Shown here: piece after piece, positions 36,889 through 45,180 of the stretch
Layout of the letters: every line of letters starts with the position of its first letter
How positions within the stretch are numbered: position 1 is the first letter of the stretch
Source of the DNA: Teredinibacter franksiae
GTDB taxonomy: Bacteria > Pseudomonadota > Gammaproteobacteria > Pseudomonadales > Cellvibrionaceae
DNA length: 64,000 nucleotides
NCBI RefSeq assembly: GCF_014218805.1
Contig: NZ_JACJUV010000001.1
Span: forward strand, 2,492,501 to 2,556,500
Reading direction: 5' to 3'
Program-made: the position numbers and the translations under genes
The notes under the pieces: model-generated
What the model was told of the DNA's origin: nothing
The model's database searches: none
Seen by the model: only the letters and a program-made list of their open reading frames with translations

Positions 36889-37143
36889 ATTTTTCACCGT
36901 GCTATAAGCTGATATTTGCTCGACATAAACGGTACCCTTAGAATTTAGTACCACTTCAACATAAATTCCGGATCTATCGCTAGCGGGAAAACTACACTCA
37001 GCCAGAAAAACCAAACCTATATTGTTTTCTTTAAAACTGCTCACGACGACCTCAACTCGGCCGAGCTTAATGTTGTCTCCGAAATCAAACGGATCTACAT
37101 ACTCCTTTTTAGAGTCATTCACGATTATGTAATAGACACCCAA
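36883..37143 (-). CDS. small cassette protein, TTG start
   Basis: 86 residues starting at TTG (37143), with AGGAG eight bases upstream inside the first bases of the cassette. Contents: YYIIVNDSKKEYVDPFDFGDNIKLGRVEVVVSS, then EVVLNSKGTVYVEQISAY. No signal peptide and no recognised family. Its TAA is inside the attC at 36775-36888. The attC that should precede it has been split by the group II intron. Confidence 0.65.
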   Translation of the reverse strand: MGVYYIIVNDSKKEYVDPFDFGDNIKLGRVEVVVSSFKENNIGLVFLAECSFPASDRSGIYVEVVLNSKGTVYVEQISAYSTVKNA

Positions 37144-37272
37144 AGTTCAACTCCTAGAAACAGTCATGGTAGAACGGCCAGTTACCCAAGCCGCCCCCAT
37201 ACAGATCCGGACGTGCGGAACTACCGCATCCGGCTCCTCAATAATATCGTTGCTCGTGTAATTCACAAGCCC

Positions 37273-38446
37273 TCAATACCAGTCCACTTGAATGTGACGT
37301 TTCCACACCCGTGGTTGCTGGATCTGAAAGTATTTTAACATGTCTTTAAACCCTTGCCAGTTAAAGCTATGCCGCTGACTTCGCCGATTGAGCCACTTGT
37401 ATAGACTATGCAGAACATAATCATAAACACGCGCGACACTTCGACTATTATCAGGCAAACCAAAGTAGTTTATAAAGCCCGTCAGCTTACGCCTTAACTG
37501 TGGCATCCAGACATTCAGTCGTTTAGACCGATTGGCTTTTATCCACTGATAGAACTCGCTCAACTTAGCTTTGTGTTTCTTTGGTGCCGTATGTCGACGC
37601 AACCTAGCCTCACCCTTTTTATCAGTGTCCCAGTAGTACTCAAAGCCCAAGAATTCGAAGCTATGGTGCTGCCCTGGGTGGAACCGACTAAACCGCTTCA
37701 GGTGTGTTTTCTCTGGCGCTACGTCTAACTTAAACTCTCTCAAGCGTTTCGGTAGTTCCCGATAAAACTCACGCGCCTCATTAGCGTACTGGAACGCAAC
37801 AACAAAATCGTCGGCGTACCGTATCAACATGGCTCGCCCCTGTAAGCGTGGCTTTATGCGTTTCTCAAACCAAATATCCAGTGCGTAATGTAAGTATATA
37901 TTCGCCAATACTGGGCTGATCACACCGCCCTGTGGACTTCCACTGGCCGGTTTCTCAAACACCCCTTCTGGTGATTTTATTCTCGCTTTCAGCCACTGGT
38001 TGATAAGGTTCAATAAGGCTTTATCTTCAATACGCTGTTTCAGCATACGCATCAACCACTCATGATCTATATTATCGAAGAAGCCTTTTATATCCGCTTC
38101 GACAACATAACCATAAGTACCGTATTGAAGGTTCAACTGTAAACTATGCACCGCTTGATGCGCGCTTCTGTTCGGACGATAACCATAACTATTCTTCACA
38201 AAGTCCTGCTCCCAAATACTTTGCAGTATCTGACTCACGCTTTGCTGTACGATTTTATCATCTAACGTTGGCAGCCCGAGCGGGCGTAGTTTACCGTTGG
38301 ATTTTGGGATAAAGACCCGCTTCACATCATTCGCTCGATAGCTTTTACACTTTAGCGTTTGATGCAGGCGGTTGATATTTTCAGGCAATCGTTGTTTGAA
38401 ATCGCTAGGTGTTACGCCGTCAATTCCACACGCCGATTGTTTATTG
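37273..38446 (-). pseudogene. group II intron reverse transcriptase/maturase, main part
   Basis: The larger part of an intron-encoded protein cut by IS66. RT blocks are complete: KRVFIPKSNGKLRPLGLPTLDDKIVQ, NSYGYRPNRSAHQAV, VVEADIKGFFDNIDH, PASGSPQGGVISPVLANIYLH and the catalytic RYADDFV. The X/maturase region follows (FINYFGLPDNSRSVARVYDYVLHSLYKWLNRRSQR), with no HNH endonuclease after it. Joined to the fragment at 43165-43288, the coding sequence is exactly 430 codons (429 residues plus stop) without frameshift, so only the IS66 insertion inactivates it. Confidence 0.92.
38439..38446. repeat. target site duplication GTTTATTG, left copy
   Basis: Repeated directly at 43165-43172; it flanks the outer IS66 element. 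Confidence 0.95.
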
Positions 38447-38469
38447 GTAAGCGCCAAACCAACCACACC

Positions 38470-39244
38470 CTAACCAAGCTGGACATTCCAAGGCAACAAT
38501 CCCTCAATCTGCTCAACATTTTGCGCATTGGGTAGTTCTTCAAAAATATGTTGCAAATAGTCGTACGTATTCAGGTCGTTAGCCTTGGCTGTTTCTATCA
38601 GACTGTAAAGATTTGCGCTAGCTTTAGCGCCCGCCTGACTCTTACTGAACATCCAGTTTTTGCGACCAATAGCAAAGGGGCGTATTGCACGTTCGGCAGC
38701 ATTATTATCGATGGGATAGCACCCATCTTCCAGGTAGGCGATTAATCGATCCCACTGGTTGTTCAGGTACACCAATGCTATACCGAGTTTTGTTTTCGGT
38801 GCCACCGACTGTAAGCTTTTATCCAACCATTCTTTGATTTTGTCGAGGATGGGTTTTGCCTGCTCTTGGCGAACTTGGTAGCGTTTATCCGGTGGTTCGT
38901 CCTTTATTTTCTTTTCAATCGCGTACAGCTTGTGGATATAGGCTAAGGCTTGATCAGCTTTGCCTGTTTTACCCTTTTTCTGTAAATTTTGAGCCTCTTT
39001 GAACTTTCTTCTGGCATGAGCCCAGCAACCTAAGCGGGTAATACCGTACTCATCACAGGCTTTTTGGTACCACTCGTAGCCGTCGACCATAATGGCGGTA
39101 TTTTCGGCGCTAAGTAGCTCGATGGGTACCCGTTGCCCTCGGTTATCCGCATAGTGGAATACGCAAACCGACTGTGGACCTGTGCTGGTCATTACCCACA
39201 TGTAGCTTTTGCTTTGTGCGGTCTTTCCCGGCTCTTCCAATACC
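38470..39244 (-). pseudogene. tnpC: IS66 transposase TnpC, 3' part (element 1)
   Basis: C-terminal half of the DDE-type transposase: MWVMTSTGPQSVCVFHY, DGYEWYQKACDEYGITRLGCWAHARRKFKEA, and the terminal part DNNAAERAIRPFAIGRKNWMFSKSQAGAKASANLYSLIETAKAN with the catalytic Glu (AAERAIRPF). It follows on exactly from the 5' part at 41702-42423; joined they make 499 codons including the stop. Confidence 0.93.
39237..39244. repeat. target site duplication CCAATACC, left copy
   Basis: Repeated directly at 41694-41701; it flanks the nested IS66 element. Confidence 0.95.
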
Positions 39245-39323
39245 GTAAGCGCCCATTAACCCGGGTAATACCCAGCCAACAATCATCAGCTCATAATGGC
39301 CCCCCCTAACCAAGGAGTCCATT

Positions 39324-39644
39324 ATGGAAAAACAAACGCGTACCCCCCCAATTGACTGGCGGGTCGAACTCAAAGCATGGCGAGAATCTGGTTTACCACT
39401 TTCTCAATTTTGCCGAGAGCAAGGCTTGGTCGCTCACCAGCTGTCATACTACAAACGCAAGTATGAACCCCAAGCACTTAGCCCAGATGCGCAATCAACA
39501 GGCTTTAGCCAAGTTAGTGTTTTGAGCACCAATGCCATCGGCGCTGAATGTTTAAGTTTACGCCTGGCCAGCGGACATACAATCGAAGGGATAAGCACAC
39601 AAACCTTACCGCTAGTGAGCGCATTAATGTGCACGCTACAATGA
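39324..39644 (+). CDS. tnpA: IS66 TnpA (element 2)
   Basis: 106 residues. N-terminal HTH of the IS66 OrfA type: WRVELKAWRESGLPLSQFCREQGLVAHQLSYYKRKY. The end overlaps the start of tnpB (ATGA), as usual in the family. An accessory protein needed for IS66 transposition; probably DNA-binding. Confidence 0.92.
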   Translation: MEKQTRTPPIDWRVELKAWRESGLPLSQFCREQGLVAHQLSYYKRKYEPQALSPDAQSTGFSQVSVLSTNAIGAECLSLRLASGHTIEGISTQTLPLVSALMCTLQ

Positions 39645-40006
39645 ACGAAGTAATGCGACCCTCGCGGTCGCTACCCGTTATCTACCTTTATCGAAAGCCT
39701 GTAGACTTCAGGAAATCGTTTAATGGACTCAGTGCCATTGTTGAGCGGGAGCTGGGGCATAACGTATTTGAAGGGCGCCTTTATGGCTTTACCAACAAGC
39801 GCCGCAACAAAATCAAATGCCTATTTTGGGAAAGAAACGGTTTTGTCCTGTATTACAAGAGCTTAGCCGAAGAAAAATTCAAGTGGCCTAGGCAGGGGGA
39901 TGACATTATCACCCTCAGCGGACAACAATTAAATTGGCTGCTGGATGGCTATGATCTGAGCGCGATGAAACCCCATAAAAAACTGCATTACGAAACAGTA
40001 TTTTAA
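39641..40006 (+). CDS. tnpB: IS66 TnpB (element 2)
   Basis: 121 residues from the ATG that overlaps the tnpA stop. An open frame extends further upstream inside tnpA but has no start signal. PVIYLYRKPVDFRKSFNGLSAIVERELGHNVFEGRLYGFTNKRRNKIKCLFWERNGFVLYYKSLAEEKFKWPR is the IS66 Orf2 (TnpB) hallmark. Confidence 0.94.
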   Translation: MNEVMRPSRSLPVIYLYRKPVDFRKSFNGLSAIVERELGHNVFEGRLYGFTNKRRNKIKCLFWERNGFVLYYKSLAEEKFKWPRQGDDIITLSGQQLNWLLDGYDLSAMKPHKKLHYETVF

Positions 40007-40040
40007 AAATAGCGGGGGATAATTTGGTATAATCCACGCC

Positions 40041-41678
40041 ATGACTTCACCTCCAAATACTCAGAATGTAAGCGATAGCGACTCCACTTTTGATGAAGGT
40101 TCGTGGCGCGATCTGCTGCTGGAAAAAAATACGCAGCTCGAACAAAAAGAAAATCTACTTGACGAAAAAGATCAGGTCATTGGCAAAAAAACTCAAGTCA
40201 TACAGTCGCAAAAAGCTCGAATTGCCGTACTGGAAGAGCTGCTTCGGCAACAAAAACAAAAACTGTATGGCCGCAGTAGCGAGCAACAGCCTAATCAGCT
40301 GGGGATGTTTGATGAAGCAGAAGCCATAGAGGTTGAGCAGGAAGCCGATGATGAGCCCAAGAAGAAAAAGCCCTCGGGCCGCAAAGGGCTAAATCCCACT
40401 ATACCGCGTGTTCAGCACCGCATTGAACTCAGTGATGAGGCAAAAGACGGCGCTATCGACACCTACTTTGTCAAAGTTAAAGAAGAGCTGGATATTATCC
40501 CGGCACAGGTTCAAGTGATTGAACTGATGCAAGAAAAAGCGATTTTTATCGACGACGAAGATAAAAATATTGGCGGAGAAAATAAGCGTAGAATTGTTTC
40601 TGCCCCCTTACCTAAACACCCGCTACCGAAAGCTGTTGCCAGCACCAACACATTGGCCTACATCATTACTGCTAAATACATGGATGCGTTGCCACTCTAT
40701 CGTTTAGAAGGCATTTTGGGGCGCTATGGTGGCAGTGTTACACGCACTACACTGGCCAATTGGCTAATACGTTTATCGTTACAGCTTGCTCCGCTAATCA
40801 AGCTAATGCGAGAGCATCAATGGAATGGTGATCTTATACAAGCCGATGAGACCCGCGTTCAGGTGCTCAAAGAACCCGGTCGGAGCGCAACCAGTGACAA
40901 GTGGATGTGGTTAACCCGTGGAGGGCCTCCAGATCATCCCAGTGTTTTGTTTGAGTATGATCCATCTCGAAGTAAGGATGTGCCGTTGCGCCTGTTAGAA
41001 GGGTTTAATGGCGCTCTGCAAACTGATGGTTATGCTGGCTACAATGCTGTGGTGAAAAAGCAGAAACTCCAACATGCTGGGTGCTGGGATCATGCACGCC
41101 GCAAGTTTGACGAAGCCGAAAAAGCAGCAAGCAAAGATTTAAAAGCTAACGCAAAATCGAGAGCTCCCAGCAAGGCCCGCATGGGATTATCGCTTATCAA
41201 CAAGCTTTATCTGGTTGAGCGCCAGATACAAGGCAAAACAGCCGAAGAAAAAATCCAAACCCGACAGCAGGAAAGCGTCCCTTTACTCAACACACTAAAA
41301 ACTTGGCTAGAAAAAAATGAAAGTCGGGTATCAAAAGAAGGATTAACGTGGAAAGCTATTAGCTACACCTTAAACCAGTGGGAAAAGCTGACCTTATACT
41401 GCGAGCAGGGGGAAATCCCCATCAGCAATATTCTAGCGGAAAACGCCATACGACCTTTTTGTGTTGGTCGACGTAATTGGCTTTTTAGTGATACTCCGAA
41501 AGGGGCAAATGCCAGCGCGATTTACTACAGTTTAATTGAAACGGCAAAAGCGAATGGGCTTGAGCCTTATGGTTATTTTAAGGATATGTTGAAAAAATTG
41601 CCTTACGCAGAGACGATGGAGGATCTTGAAAAATTATTGCCGTGGAATTTTAAATGTAAGGATGTCAAGACACCCTAG
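40041..41678 (+). CDS. tnpC: IS66 transposase TnpC (element 2)
   Basis: 545 residues. An N-terminal coiled coil (about 15-75, DQVIGKKTQVIQSQKARIAVLEELLRQQKQKLYGRSSEQ) leads to the zinc-finger-like region and the DDE nuclease: IQADETRVQVLKE (first Asp), LQTDGYAGYNAV (second Asp) and ILAENAIRPFCVGRRNWLFS (Glu). It ends 15 bases before the right inverted repeat. Full length, apparently functional. Confidence 0.94.
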   Translation: MTSPPNTQNVSDSDSTFDEGSWRDLLLEKNTQLEQKENLLDEKDQVIGKKTQVIQSQKARIAVLEELLRQQKQKLYGRSSEQQPNQLGMFDEAEAIEVEQEADDEPKKKKPSGRKGLNPTIPRVQHRIELSDEAKDGAIDTYFVKVKEELDIIPAQVQVIELMQEKAIFIDDEDKNIGGENKRRIVSAPLPKHPLPKAVASTNTLAYIITAKYMDALPLYRLEGILGRYGGSVTRTTLANWLIRLSLQLAPLIKLMREHQWNGDLIQADETRVQVLKEPGRSATSDKWMWLTRGGPPDHPSVLFEYDPSRSKDVPLRLLEGFNGALQTDGYAGYNAVVKKQKLQHAGCWDHARRKFDEAEKAASKDLKANAKSRAPSKARMGLSLINKLYLVERQIQGKTAEEKIQTRQQESVPLLNTLKTWLEKNESRVSKEGLTWKAISYTLNQWEKLTLYCEQGEIPISNILAENAIRPFCVGRRNWLFSDTPKGANASAIYYSLIETAKANGLEPYGYFKDMLKKLPYAETMEDLEKLLPWNFKCKDVKTP

Positions 41679-41693
41679 TTAATGGGCGCTTAC

Positions 41694-41701
41694 CCAATAC
41701 C
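41694..41701. repeat. target site duplication CCAATACC, right copy
   Basis: Directly repeats 39237-39244. Confidence 0.95.
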
Positions 41702-42423
41702 TGTAGTGTGGTTTCATCCATGTGGATGTACGGTGGCTTGTGGAGGTAATCAATTAACAGGTTGATAAGGGGCTGTGTCAGCTCACCACACTTCACCATC
41801 CAGTTCGCCATATTAGTTCTGTCCAGCTCTATGCCGATTCGTTTGAATATCTCGCTTTGACGGTATAAAGGTAAAGCATCCGCATATTTTTGCACCGCGA
41901 TGTAAGCGAGTAGACTGGGGCTGGCGATACTTTTTTCGATAGGCTGTTTGGGCTTGCCTGCCGTTACAATGTGATTGTCACAGCAGGGACAGGCATATTT
42001 TAGTCGCTTGTGGCGAACCACTTTGATTTTAGCGGGGATGATTTCCAGTTGTTCATGGTCTTCGCTGCCAATGATATTAAGAGTGCTGCCATCGTGAGGG
42101 CAGACTTTTTCCGTTTCGGTGATGTCGTGAATGATGTCTTCACGGGGAAGGTTGTCGGGTATAGTAACGCGAGGCTTACGCTTGCGAGTATAACTTTTTA
42201 CAGTGGTGCTATCGCTTTCGGCGGCCTCAACTTCAACTACACATGCTTCGGCTTCGTTAAATAGGCCTAGCTGATCAGCCGATATTTTTTCACTAGAAGA
42301 TCCAAAGCGTTTGCTCAGCAGGTGTTTAAGCTGTTCGTTTAATACGGCGATTTGCGTATCGCGCGCGGCAATCTTTTCGCGCAATAAATCATTTTCTTTC
42401 TGTAAAGCCGCCGCATATTTCAT
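41702..42423 (-). pseudogene. tnpC: IS66 transposase TnpC, 5' part (element 1)
   Basis: N-terminal part from ATG 42423: coiled coil (KYAAALQKENDLLREKIAARDTQIAVLNEQLKHLLSKRFGSSSEK), Cys-rich zinc-finger region (LKYACPCCDNHIV) and the first catalytic Asp in HMDETTLQVL. The gene is cut by IS66 element 2 directly after this. Confidence 0.93.
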
Positions 42424-42443
42424 AGCGGCTATTATACAAAATA

Positions 42444-42800
42444 TTAGGCCACCTCGGTGAATTTTAACTGCTTATGTGGTCTAAATTTAGCAAAGTCAAA
42501 ACCCCGCAATAACCAATCCCATTGCTCGTAGGTAATTGATGCGGTTGCAAGCGGGTCTTTACTCGGCCACTTAAATTTGTCCTTCTCTAGGCGTTTCTGC
42601 CACAGGGCAAAACCCGTACTGTCCCAATAGAGCACTTTGAGCTGACTGCGGTTTCTATTGCAAAACACGAACAACGCCTGGCTGTATACATCCAACTCCA
42701 TCTCCTCACTCACGATAACCGCTAGGCCATTGATCGCTTTGCGAAAGTCTACTGGGTCGCGGTGCAGGTATATGGGAATCGCATTGGACCACTGGATCAT
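42444..42800 (-). CDS. tnpB: IS66 TnpB (element 1)
   Basis: 118 residues: IPIYLHRDPVDFRKAINGLAVIVSEEMELDVYSQALFVFCNRNRSQLKVLYWDSTGFALWQKRLEKDKFKWP. Overlaps the end of tnpA by 4 bases. Intact, although its transposase gene is broken. Confidence 0.93.
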   Translation of the reverse strand: MIQWSNAIPIYLHRDPVDFRKAINGLAVIVSEEMELDVYSQALFVFCNRNRSQLKVLYWDSTGFALWQKRLEKDKFKWPSKDPLATASITYEQWDWLLRGFDFAKFRPHKQLKFTEVA

Positions 42801-43084
42801 GCGAGGGACTTAATCAATGATACAAAGGAAGGAATAGACATGGCTGGTGGGCAATGAACTTTACAGTTGCCCACTTCGAGGACAAGCCCCTGCCGCGAGT
42901 AAAGTTCAGGCTGTACAACCACATGCGCGAACGCACTGTCTTCCTGCGCTTTGAGCTTGGAAAGCTTTAAGTTGAAATATTTTGGATTGAGGTCGTGTTG
43001 CTTGCAAAATTCGACTTGCGATAGGCCTGACCGCTCGAATTCTGCGAAAAGTTGGGGCCAGTTGTAGGTGCGGCGCTTGGACAT
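42797..43084 (-). CDS. tnpA: IS66 TnpA (element 1)
   Basis: 95 residues: NWPQLFAEFERSGLSQVEFCKQHDLNPKYFNLKLSKLK is the HTH of the IS66 OrfA type. SD AGGAGG precedes the ATG. First gene of element 1, about 80 bases inside its end. Confidence 0.92.
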   Translation of the reverse strand: MSKRRTYNWPQLFAEFERSGLSQVEFCKQHDLNPKYFNLKLSKLKAQEDSAFAHVVVQPELYSRQGLVLEVGNCKVHCPPAMSIPSFVSLIKSLA

Positions 43085-43164
43085 GATAGCCTCCTTAGTA
43101 ATGGAGACTATAGGTTATTATGTTAATGTCGCGCCTTGTAGGGTGTGGTTGGATTGGCGCTTAC

Positions 43165-43172
43165 GTTTATTG
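43165..43172. repeat. target site duplication GTTTATTG, right copy
   Basis: Directly repeats 38439-38446. Confidence 0.95.
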
Positions 43173-43288
43173 ATTTGACCCCAACTTTGTACCAACAAAT
43201 CCGAATCTAGCAATCCGTATAGATTCTGGAAACGATGATTAGGGTGGGTTTGTGCCTTAAATGCTATGGTATGCAATGCGGTTGTCAT
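43165..43288 (-). pseudogene. group II intron reverse transcriptase, N-terminal fragment
   Basis: ATG at 43288 with GGAG six bases upstream. It reads MTTALHTIAFKAQTHPNHRF, then QNLYGLLDSDLLVQSWGQINK, where it meets the IS66 target duplication. The frame continues exactly at 38446 with QSACGIDGVTPSDF. Confidence 0.92.
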
Positions 43289-43855
43289 AGTTTCTCCAGC
43301 CCGACTTGTCCGGACTATGTGTCTGTTACATACCGTGATATTACTGTCAGCCCCCTCGCCATGTGAACGGCTTTCCCGCTCTCAGACTACTATGAGCTGA
43401 TCCGACTTCCAAGGTGCCATCGATCTGCCTCGCTTTTTACTCAGCGTCACTACCCACTTCCTGCGGGAGCTACTTTGGATCTCTCAAGTTCTCGAAAACA
43501 TCTCTTTATACATGCCACGGTTTGATAACTCCGCCAACTCGCCACAACCTTGCCAACTAATGGTTGTATTGCATGGGCTTCGGCGGCGTTACAAGCCTAG
43601 CCAGTCAGAACAATTTATTATCAGAGCGATACCAACACTTCAGGAACACGCATTCCTTATGGCCTACATAATTCTCTGTCTACGCTTCACACTGGTTGTT
43701 CGATTATTTGTTGAAGAAAATAAAATCAGCAACAGGAAAGTATTCGCGATCCATAATCTCCGCACAGTGCGCAAGACTCGATACAGGTGGTTGGCTAGAC
43801 CTTACCCGACTGGGACTTACACCCAGCAAGATGCTCCAAGCTTAACTTGTCGCAC
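43289..43855 (-). ncRNA. group II intron ribozyme, 5' domains
   Basis: From GTGCGACAAG at 43855, with a typical early element GGGTGTAAGTCCCAGTCGGGTAAGG. The remainder is structured RNA leading to the reverse-transcriptase gene. An open frame on the opposite strand (about 43512-43928) has no family resemblance and is not a gene. Confidence 0.8.
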
Positions 43856-43966
43856 TAACGCCAAGCTCACCTGCAGTTTTTGCGGAGAGCAATTGTGTAA
43901 AATGGAGCACCGCGACATACACAATTGAGCGTAGCAAAAAATGTCAGGTGCAGCTTTTTGTTAGGT
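43856..43966 (-). other. attC site split by the group II intron
   Basis: On the minus strand R'' is ACCTAAC, with the arm AAAGCTGCACCTGACATTTTTTGC mirrored by GCAAAAACTGCAGGTGAGCTTGGC and inner CAATTGTGTATGTCG/ACACAATTG, then GCGTTA where the intron begins. The last bases of the R' box (TGTTTC) are found 6.7 kb away at 37157-37162. Confidence 0.88.
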
Positions 43967-44494
43967 TTTTTCACTGCAAACCGCACTTAGCTTACGCAAA
44001 CCTTTAACTGTTTCTAGCTGTAAAACTAGTTTCCCGTTGGTAGTATAGTACTTTACGTTATCACCTTCTTTTAGCCAGAGCTGATGAGATGCAGTTTGCT
44101 GTAACTTACTCCCAACTTTAAAGTACGAACCGTTCTTTTGAATGTTGCATTCTTGCCTATAAATCTGTACCACTGGATTGTTTGGATAGTACCAAAACTC
44201 CACATACGAAAAAGCTGAACCATCGTTTGACAGATACCCTCCAGAGTACCCGCTCGGATTATACGAGGTAGACCATGCAGGAACTATATTCGGTGCTGGA
44301 CTAGAGACATAAAAGCCTTCGTATACGTTGAGAACCCATTCATCTTTCCACGGCTTCTCTGACTTTCCCTGCCGAACAATTACCGCACTCCATTTTTTAT
44401 TCTCTGACTGAACAATAAACTCGTTCCAATCTGGCGGTTGATCTGCATATGAACAGATAGAAAGAACGAGAAATATTAGTACGAATTTTTTCAT
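43961..44494 (-). CDS. exported cassette protein of unknown function
   Basis: 177 residues from the ATG at 44494. The frame is open far upstream, but that part lies within the preceding attC and is not coding. Signal peptide MKKFVLIFLVLSICSYADQ. The mature protein is rich in aromatic residues (WNEFIVQSENKKWSAVIVRQGK, SSFSY-like strands, YYPNNPVVQIYRQECNIQKNGSYFKVG) and looks all-beta. No family named. The ribosome binding site seems to overlap the attC R' box (GTTAGGT). The TAA is inside the next attC. Confidence 0.72.
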   Translation of the reverse strand: MKKFVLIFLVLSICSYADQPPDWNEFIVQSENKKWSAVIVRQGKSEKPWKDEWVLNVYEGFYVSSPAPNIVPAWSTSYNPSGYSGGYLSNDGSAFSYVEFWYYPNNPVVQIYRQECNIQKNGSYFKVGSKLQQTASHQLWLKEGDNVKYYTTNGKLVLQLETVKGLRKLSAVCSEKT

Positions 44495-44500
44495 GCTAGA

Positions 44501-44613
44501 CCTAACGCCCTGCAGCAGCGGCCGAAGTGGAGGTGATTGATTTTGTGCAAGCGTAGCGACCAGCACAAAAACAAACACCGGAACGTAGGTCCGACTGGCT
44601 GAGTTTGTTATAC
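44501..44613 (-). other. attC site (113-base type, copy 3)
   Basis: On the minus strand R'' GTATAAC and R' GTTAGGT (fits GTTRRRY). The arms and centre are closely related to the sites at 29097 and 36775. Confidence 0.88.
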
Positions 44614-45180
44614 AAATGTTGTGAAAGCTGAATACGCACAATACATACCCCATACAAAGAAAACGTACGACAAAAGCCCCAAAATTATGCATAGTATATT
44701 AAGGCCAAAACCCCAGGATTGTGCTTTTGGCTTAGCACTGTCATATAGCCATTGACTTATGTATGTGCAACCGGACGTCAAGGTCATAGCTAGCACACCC
44801 AAAACAAATGGAAGCAAAACATTTGCAAAAGCGACGACACTGCTGGGCTTTATTTCTGCAAGATGCCCTATAAACGCGAGTAAAGCTACAGACGCCCCTC
44901 CATTCATTAGAAAAGATGTACGGATAGCATTTTGACCGGCAGATATTACTGACCTAAACATCTCAATCTTAGAATTGTGTATGTTTTTATTTTGCTCAAT
45001 CTGCAACTGTAACTCAGCTTTGTATTTTTCAAGCTCAACTTCTGTTGGTGCGTGAGAAGAATCTCCTTCCACGTCCTCTAAATATGCAATCAAATTTTCA
45101 CATAAAATAGCTTCTGTACCGCTCTCTTTTATACCTTGAATAGTCTCTTTTAGTTGTGAAGCGAATTTTTGAACGCTCAT
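44608..45180 (-). CDS. first cassette: membrane protein with coiled coil
   Basis: 190 residues from the ATG at 45180. Cytosolic N-terminus predicted as a coiled coil (about 45-85, EVELEKYKAELQLQIEQNKNIHNSKIEMFRSVI), then four hydrophobic segments (about 98-185: FLMNGGASVALLAFIGHL, VVAFANVLLPFVLGVLAMTL, LNILCIILGLLSYVFFVWG). No family recognised; the layout resembles small membrane effectors of immune or toxin systems, but there is no proof. TAA inside the attC R'' box. Confidence 0.7.
   Translation of the reverse strand: MSVQKFASQLKETIQGIKESGTEAILCENLIAYLEDVEGDSSHAPTEVELEKYKAELQLQIEQNKNIHNSKIEMFRSVISAGQNAIRTSFLMNGGASVALLAFIGHLAEIKPSSVVAFANVLLPFVLGVLAMTLTSGCTYISQWLYDSAKPKAQSWGFGLNILCIILGLLSYVFFVWGMYCAYSAFTTFV

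Larger units (their letters stand above)
39245..41693 (+). mobile_element. IS66-family element 2 (nested), intact
   Basis: 2449 bp, with inverted ends GTAAGCGCCCATTAA / TTAATGGGCGCTTAC and an 8-bp duplication. It has complete tnpA, tnpB and tnpC genes on the plus strand, opposite to element 1. Its proteins are clearly different from those of element 1, so this is a second IS66 type and not a self-insertion. Confidence 0.95.
38447..43164 (-). mobile_element. IS66-family element 1 (outer), interrupted
   Basis: Ends are inverted repeats beginning GTAAGCGCCAA(A/T)CCAACC, with the 8-bp target duplication typical of IS66. It carries tnpA, tnpB and tnpC on the minus strand. The element is 2261 bp once the nested element and its duplication are removed. 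It landed in the reverse-transcriptase gene of the group II intron. Confidence 0.95.
37163..43855 (-). mobile_element. group II intron inserted in an attC, itself split by IS66
   Basis: 5' end GTGCGACAAG at 43855 (minus strand), ribozyme domains I-IV to about 43300, then the reverse-transcriptase gene and a domain V hairpin (GAGCCGGATGCGG ... CCGCACGTCCGGATC) near 37200-37240. The 3' end is CTACCATGAC at 37163. Without the IS66 elements and one target duplication the intron is 1967 bp. The exon junction would read GGCGTTA-TGTTTC, that is, an intact attC R' box GTTATGT. The intron runs on the same strand as the cassette genes. The domain V triad reads AGC. Confidence 0.85.

Noticed and set aside
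43512..43928. 138-codon plus-strand open frame
   Set aside because: It lies opposite the group II intron ribozyme and runs into the attC; its translation has no protein character.
44495..44692. N-terminal extension of the exported cassette protein
   Set aside because: These codons read through the attC at 44501. The signal peptide starts at the ATG at 44494.
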